64,000 bases of DNA from Magicicada septendecula (lineage: Eukaryota; Arthropoda; Insecta; Hemiptera; Cicadidae), in the NCBI GenBank assembly GCA_034769895.1, contig CM068367.1, positions 88,843,399 through 88,907,398 on the forward strand. The letters are read 5' to 3'. The translations under genes were made by a program, and so were the position numbers. Below the pieces are notes generated by a model. That model saw only the letters and a program-made list of their open reading frames with translations, had not been told where the DNA came from and did not search any database. Shown here piece after piece: positions 59,384 through 64,000 of the stretch (the stretch's first letter is position 1; every line of letters starts with the position of its first letter).

Positions 59384-62147
59384 TGTAACATCACAAAATG
59401 TTACATAACCAAAATACACACCAGAAGGGTAAAATATGACACTAAAGTTATAAAGTGAATAATTGTAATGAATGTAACAAAGAAGAGAAGGGACCAGCAT
59501 TGAAGAAAGAAGAGGAGGGATCCCAAGAAGCAGTGACGAATACACTGCCTGACACTACAACTTAAATACAATGACTGACTATAACTAATGGACATGCAAA
59601 GTTCACAAATAAGCTGTCAAGTGAGCCAGTTCAAGACATTGATATGTAGAGTCTTATAATATAATAAACTAAATAACCAATGACTTTAATAAAGTAATAA
59701 CAAATAACAGAATTTTGGCTGAAAATAATAGAACATGATACATAAATAACAAAGACTATTACTATACTAGCTATAGCCACAAAGCTATAAAAAGCTAGCT
59801 TTACCAACAAAGATGTAACAATATAGGATAAGGATAATTATAAACGGAAGCCTTATGTGTATAAGCAACTTCCTAATTAAATGAGATGTAATTAGAAATA
59901 ATAATAAACAGGTAATAAACTTTGTACCATAACTGTATCTAGACCATACATAAACGAGTCTGTGTCAGTAAATTAATAGGGAAACAGGATCCCTAATTAA
60001 CGTTAAATTTACAGAATAGTAAATATAATGAATAAGGTGTGAAATACCACCACTCAATTAATATTGTATGCCTTTAAAATGAGTAGGCCATGTAAAAATG
60101 TATTTAGAGAATAAGGAATTGTCAGAATAATGTATTATCATTATTATTCCATGATTTAATATTGTTCAGCTGTAAACAGCTTTTAGTTGTAATAATGTAT
60201 GTACTTTTATTCATGTAATAACGTCCCAAAAGAGAACACAAATGTAGATAATCCAATGTCAAGGATAGGAAAATAGTCGCATTTTGCATTATTAGCAGAC
60301 GACACCAAGAAACCATGTTTCAAAATGGCATTTCTATGTATTGTCAGTGAAAACTAGGTTCAAACTGGCATTAAGCCACATCAAAATAAAGAGCAGAACC
60401 TAAGCTTTAATTTGATGATTTTAACTTAGAGATTGGAATTGTAATAATTTAATAATGAGTGTTAGCATCATTTTTTAACCAGATTTAAGAAATTGCCGGT
60501 GAATACAAACAATAACGACAGTCGAGTACAAAGGACGCGCCGGTGGTGTCTAACAAAAACATTACGTCACTATAACGGAATTTTGTACCAATCACAAAAG
60601 AGTTTACTTAGCGAAAATTGTTCCTAACGGCGATCGAGAAGCTGGGTATATAATCAGAGGGACGCTAAAAATTTCGCATTCGCTTCATTTTTCAAGAGCT
60701 AACCAGTTGCGTCTCGGCTTGTTTTATATTTTAATAATCTACTACAGCACAATAGTAGTAAATACTTTAAATTTTATCAAAATAACTATTGGAAAGGCGA
60801 TTCATCGTATAAGAGTGCATCAAAAGTTAATAGTGAATCTTTTTAAACAGTGCGTGTATTCGGAACGAGCAAATTTAACTTAACCTGTAAAGGCTACAAC
60901 CCATTATTAGTAAGAAGAGGGTTATTTCTCATTTCCAAATGCGATTAAAGTGCAGTGTGTTAGCGATCATTATAATCCGATCGTTAAAGTGTTCATTTTT
61001 AATCTATACGATTAAAAATCAAGGTAGTACAGTGACCAATTTCATTGTTATATAACATCCATTGATTGTAGCTATTAACATATTTGTACTGACGCAAAAA
61101 CAATCAAACTGTTCATAGCGAACACTGTATCCATTTATTTAGAGGGTTTAATAACCTGACGTAAGAATATATGTGTTAGAATTAGTTATTACAACATTAA
61201 TTAGGATATAAGCAGACGAAATTCTCGTTAACCAAATATTTAATTGCAAGTTTTTAAAGAGGCCAAAAATGAATTACTATCTTAGTAGCATTTATTAAAA
61301 GCAATTAATATCGTTCTATTTTGTATTTTAAAGAACTTACCCTTGAGGTATTTAGTCAATTAAGTTAAAAATTTTGTTAATAAACATAAGAGTTTTTTAG
61401 ATTGTGCTTAACTGAGCTAGACCAGTCAGTGGACGGATAACTTGAGATCCGAATTGTATTATTGTAATTGTATTATTCAATCCAATTTTAGAGGTTATAA
61501 TAAACCTATGATGTCATACAGCATTAACTTTTGTTTTCAATTATTTTAATTTAGATAAGTAACCCTCAGTATTGCATACACTGAGGTACATTTGAAACAG
61601 AAATCTTTCAGTACACCATTTGAATTATTTTAAATGCAACAAGCATTTAAACAACAGTAAAAGTAAAAACACACAATTAGAAAATTAGAAGTTTGTTTTT
61701 TATGGAGCATTCCTCGAAGAAAACCCATATGGCGCCCACATAACATTCAAGGTGTTATAAAACCTTGGTTATAAATTTTAGACTGGTCAAAAGGGAAACT
61801 TGACAGTTTATTCAGTGGCGGTGAACGTCTGAACATCAAGTACGAGAACCAGGTACGTGAAAAGTGTTCTTTGTATTAATTTATTTGTCCAGACAACAGT
61901 TGACTTTTACGTACACTGACGACATTTTTCTAGAAGAGGAGTTCGACTTCAAGTTCGACGCTACCGTTACATTCATTAACAGACCAGCAAATTATTATTT
62001 TATCCATAATAAATTATCACACTACAATTAAATCATATTTATCAATTATAAAAATAATTACTGCATGTAATACAAGAGACTCCATTAAAACAATAAATCT
62101 ATAAAAGGTTATATAAATTATATATAGAGGGGGAATCTAGGAGTATT

Positions 62148-62150
<3 letters not shown>
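59384..62150 (+). repeat. TE-D 3' LTR
   Basis: This 2767-bp LTR starts TGTAACATCAC and ends GAGTATTACA. The TATATAA box lies at 60647-60653. Confidence 0.92.
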
Positions 62151-62190
<40 letters not shown>

Positions 62191-62192
<2 letters not shown>

Positions 62193-62330
62193 AGCAGCCA
62201 ACACACAAATACTTCACCAGAAACAAGATGGCGAAGGCTGAAGATGAGAGAACAGGAACTCTCGAAACATGTTCCTAATAGGGAAAAAAGTATATCTTGA
62301 GGTAAATTTAGTTATAAATATTAAAGTAAT
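62191..62330 (+). repeat. Penelope 3'-end fragment between two LTRs
   Basis: It carries CTTCACCAGAAACAAGATGG, then CTGAAGATGAGAG, a hairpin and CTCTCGAAACATGTTCC, and TATCTTGAGGTAAAT. This matches the 3' end of the Penelope element near 20330. (TA)n runs (62151-62190 and 62329-62346) flank it on both sides. Confidence 0.7.
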
Positions 62331-62346
62331 ATATATATATATATAT

Positions 62347-64000
62347 TGTAATAAAATACAAATTTAATAAATATAGATGTGTGTTGAGATTGTGTTGATG
62401 ATATACTATTGTGGAGCGTTAGACTCCGATGCAATCAAGCCCCACTCTTTGGACTAGCCAATTTGTAATAAAATAATAAATAAGTTGTAAGTTGTAATGT
62501 GTTTAATTGGTGTTTAATTGGTGTGGCTCTCGACGTCTTACTGGCCTGAAACACTTCCTTAAGTTTCCCAGCTGGTCCAGTCCCAATGGTAGCAAGACTG
62601 GTCGAGTAGCGTAAAGTTGATGAAGGAATATATATGTTCGGCTTCGCCGAAAGTTTCAAAACAAAATTTATTGTTTTGAAGGAAATTAAAAAAAAAATTA
62701 TGTTTATAAAAAAAATAATTAACAAAATTATTTTAATTTAATTAATTAATTAATTAGGATCAATTAATTAATATAGGGCTGTGAAGTTTTAAACAGTGTA
62801 ATGCTCTTCTGAAAATTTTTATTAAAGTTTTAGTATATTTTAAATAAGCTATCACCACTCATAAGACTGTCTGTAAACCAATCGATACTTGTTTACCTTT
62901 TTATTTTTTAGGTTATCTTCACTTACGGGTGGTAAAGTTCTTGTAGATTATCAATTAGAATTATATTATTGGTAATTAGTATTATTGAAGAAATAAAGAA
63001 CTATTAAGTATTGAAAAGTATTAATATTTTATTAAGTAATAGCAATGTTGACTCTTATCGATTAGTATCGATTCTCAGGATATCGAAAAAAGTTACAAGT
63101 ATATGATATAAAAATTATATAGGGTTCTTTAAACAGCCAGTTATTACCAAAGTCAGAGAAATCGGGCTAATATTTACAAAGTATAACGTTACAATCAAAT
63201 TAATAGTTATTAATAAACACAGACATTGAATAATAAATTGTAAATATAATAATTGTTTTCACCAAACAGCTGTGCTGAACAAAGAAGAAGGCACTGAGAT
63301 CGTCAAAGCAAATGGCCGCCGTCAAGTTGATCAAAATGTTGCTCGTTCCTGCTGCATTCCAAATAATGTATTTTGACGCAATATTCCTGTTCTTGTGTCT
63401 GCAAATCTCTTGTTATATGTTGTGTAGTGACTGGTGTAGTGATTCTGGGTTGTATTTAGTATGTCTGTGTAATTATAAGTCAAACACTTTCTCCGATTCC
63501 GTCACTAATTTGGTTTAATGTATTATACAGTTTTCTAGTGTTTTATGGTGTTTTTCGGAGTAGATTTATATTGTTCTGTGTTATGGAGTGTTACTTGATC
63601 GTTTCTGTTATAATATGATAGTTTCAGAAGTATTTTACAAGTCACTCGCGATTTCACAATAACTCACTATACACTCGCTTTGTATGACGATTATAGGTTA
63701 GGTTATCCACGTTATCAAACGTATGTCATGTTAACCGTTCAACTACCAATAATTAACTAACTGTTTCCTCCAGTTTCAATTAAACTCTTAGCCCATATAA
63801 TATTATCCTTAACATTGTTCAAATATTTTTTCACATCCTGTGTGCACTTTTATATTTTCACTATATGAATGCCTAAACTTTGGTTATTTGTCAATTTTAT
63901 TCACTAGATTTGATTTAAATTAATCTTTCAGTTCATTCTGGTTATTTTCAGATTAAATAATGCCATTTTATAGTGTTTTCTGTCCAAAAAATAGTAATTT
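62347..64000 (-). repeat. LTR-F: third TE-A-family LTR, reverse, cut by the window end
   Basis: On the minus strand this matches the last 1.6 kb of the TE-A LTR, with clear divergence and small indels. Its end (TGTAAT on the + strand) abuts a (TA)n run at 62346. Whether it is solo or belongs to a full element beyond the window is unknown. Confidence 0.8.

Larger units (their letters stand above)
50105..62150 (+). mobile_element. TE-D: Ty3/Gypsy element, full-length but decayed
   Basis: LTRs of about 2.77 kb at 50105-52870 and 59384-62150 (TGTAACATC start in the right copy, TATAACATC in the left; both end GAGTATTACA) differ at perhaps 15-20 positions, so it is older than TE-A. The internal region carries gag and all pol domains, all with stops and shifts. 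It is inserted in a (TA)n tract. TGGCAACCAACAG after the 5' LTR is the primer-binding region. The 3' untranslated part shares segments with TE-A. Confidence 0.92.

Overview
The window reads as nuclear DNA from an insect or other arthropod. It is AT-rich and has canonical GT/AG introns. It holds one multi-exon carboxylesterase-like gene and a dense mix of arthropod-type transposons: LINE, hAT, Penelope, Ty1/Copia and Ty3/Gypsy. I saw no prokaryotic operons, rRNA, CRISPR array or intact tRNA. The species cannot be fixed from the sequence.

1-18.8 kb, host gene. Seven exons of a type-B carboxylesterase (COesterase) homologue lie on the + strand between 2436 and 17197, with matching intron phases. 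The 5' exon or exons and the exon carrying the catalytic His were not found. The introns are filled with decayed LINE 3' ends, Penelope-type foldbacks, a 643-bp hAT deletion derivative with an 8-bp duplication (7399-8041), a 5.16-kb decayed ZMYM1-like hAT with an 8-bp duplication (10296-15456), a tRNA-headed SINE-like segment and a three-copy 109-bp tandem repeat.

18.8-64 kb, nested retroelements. A Penelope-like element with inverted flanks (18863-20418) is followed by TE-A (22429-41966). TE-A is a Gypsy-type element with about 3.5-kb LTRs. Its only long ORF is a coiled-coil Gag in which the capsid region is replaced by two decayed LDL-receptor class A-like modules, and nearly all of pol is missing. 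TE-B (31068-39427, minus strand) is inserted inside the 3' LTR of TE-A; its Gag ends in a RanBP2-type zinc finger and its pol carries an internal deletion. Next comes a single LTR, LTR-E (43418-49752), which is split by a young Copia element, TE-C (43597-48089), with apparently identical LTRs. TE-D (50105-62150) is a decayed full-length relative of TE-A with gag, protease, RT, RNase H and integrase. LTR-F, a third TE-A-family LTR in reverse orientation, runs off the right edge.

Relationships. Target duplications give an insertion order: TE-B after TE-A, and TE-C after LTR-E. Four of the Gypsy-type insertions sit at ATAT or (TA)n tracts that border Penelope termini. TE-A would need enzymes in trans; TE-D represents the kind of relative that could once have supplied them. 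The most unusual item is the TE-A Gag/LDLa chimera. The second is a recurring hammerhead-like hairpin motif at the Penelope-type termini.
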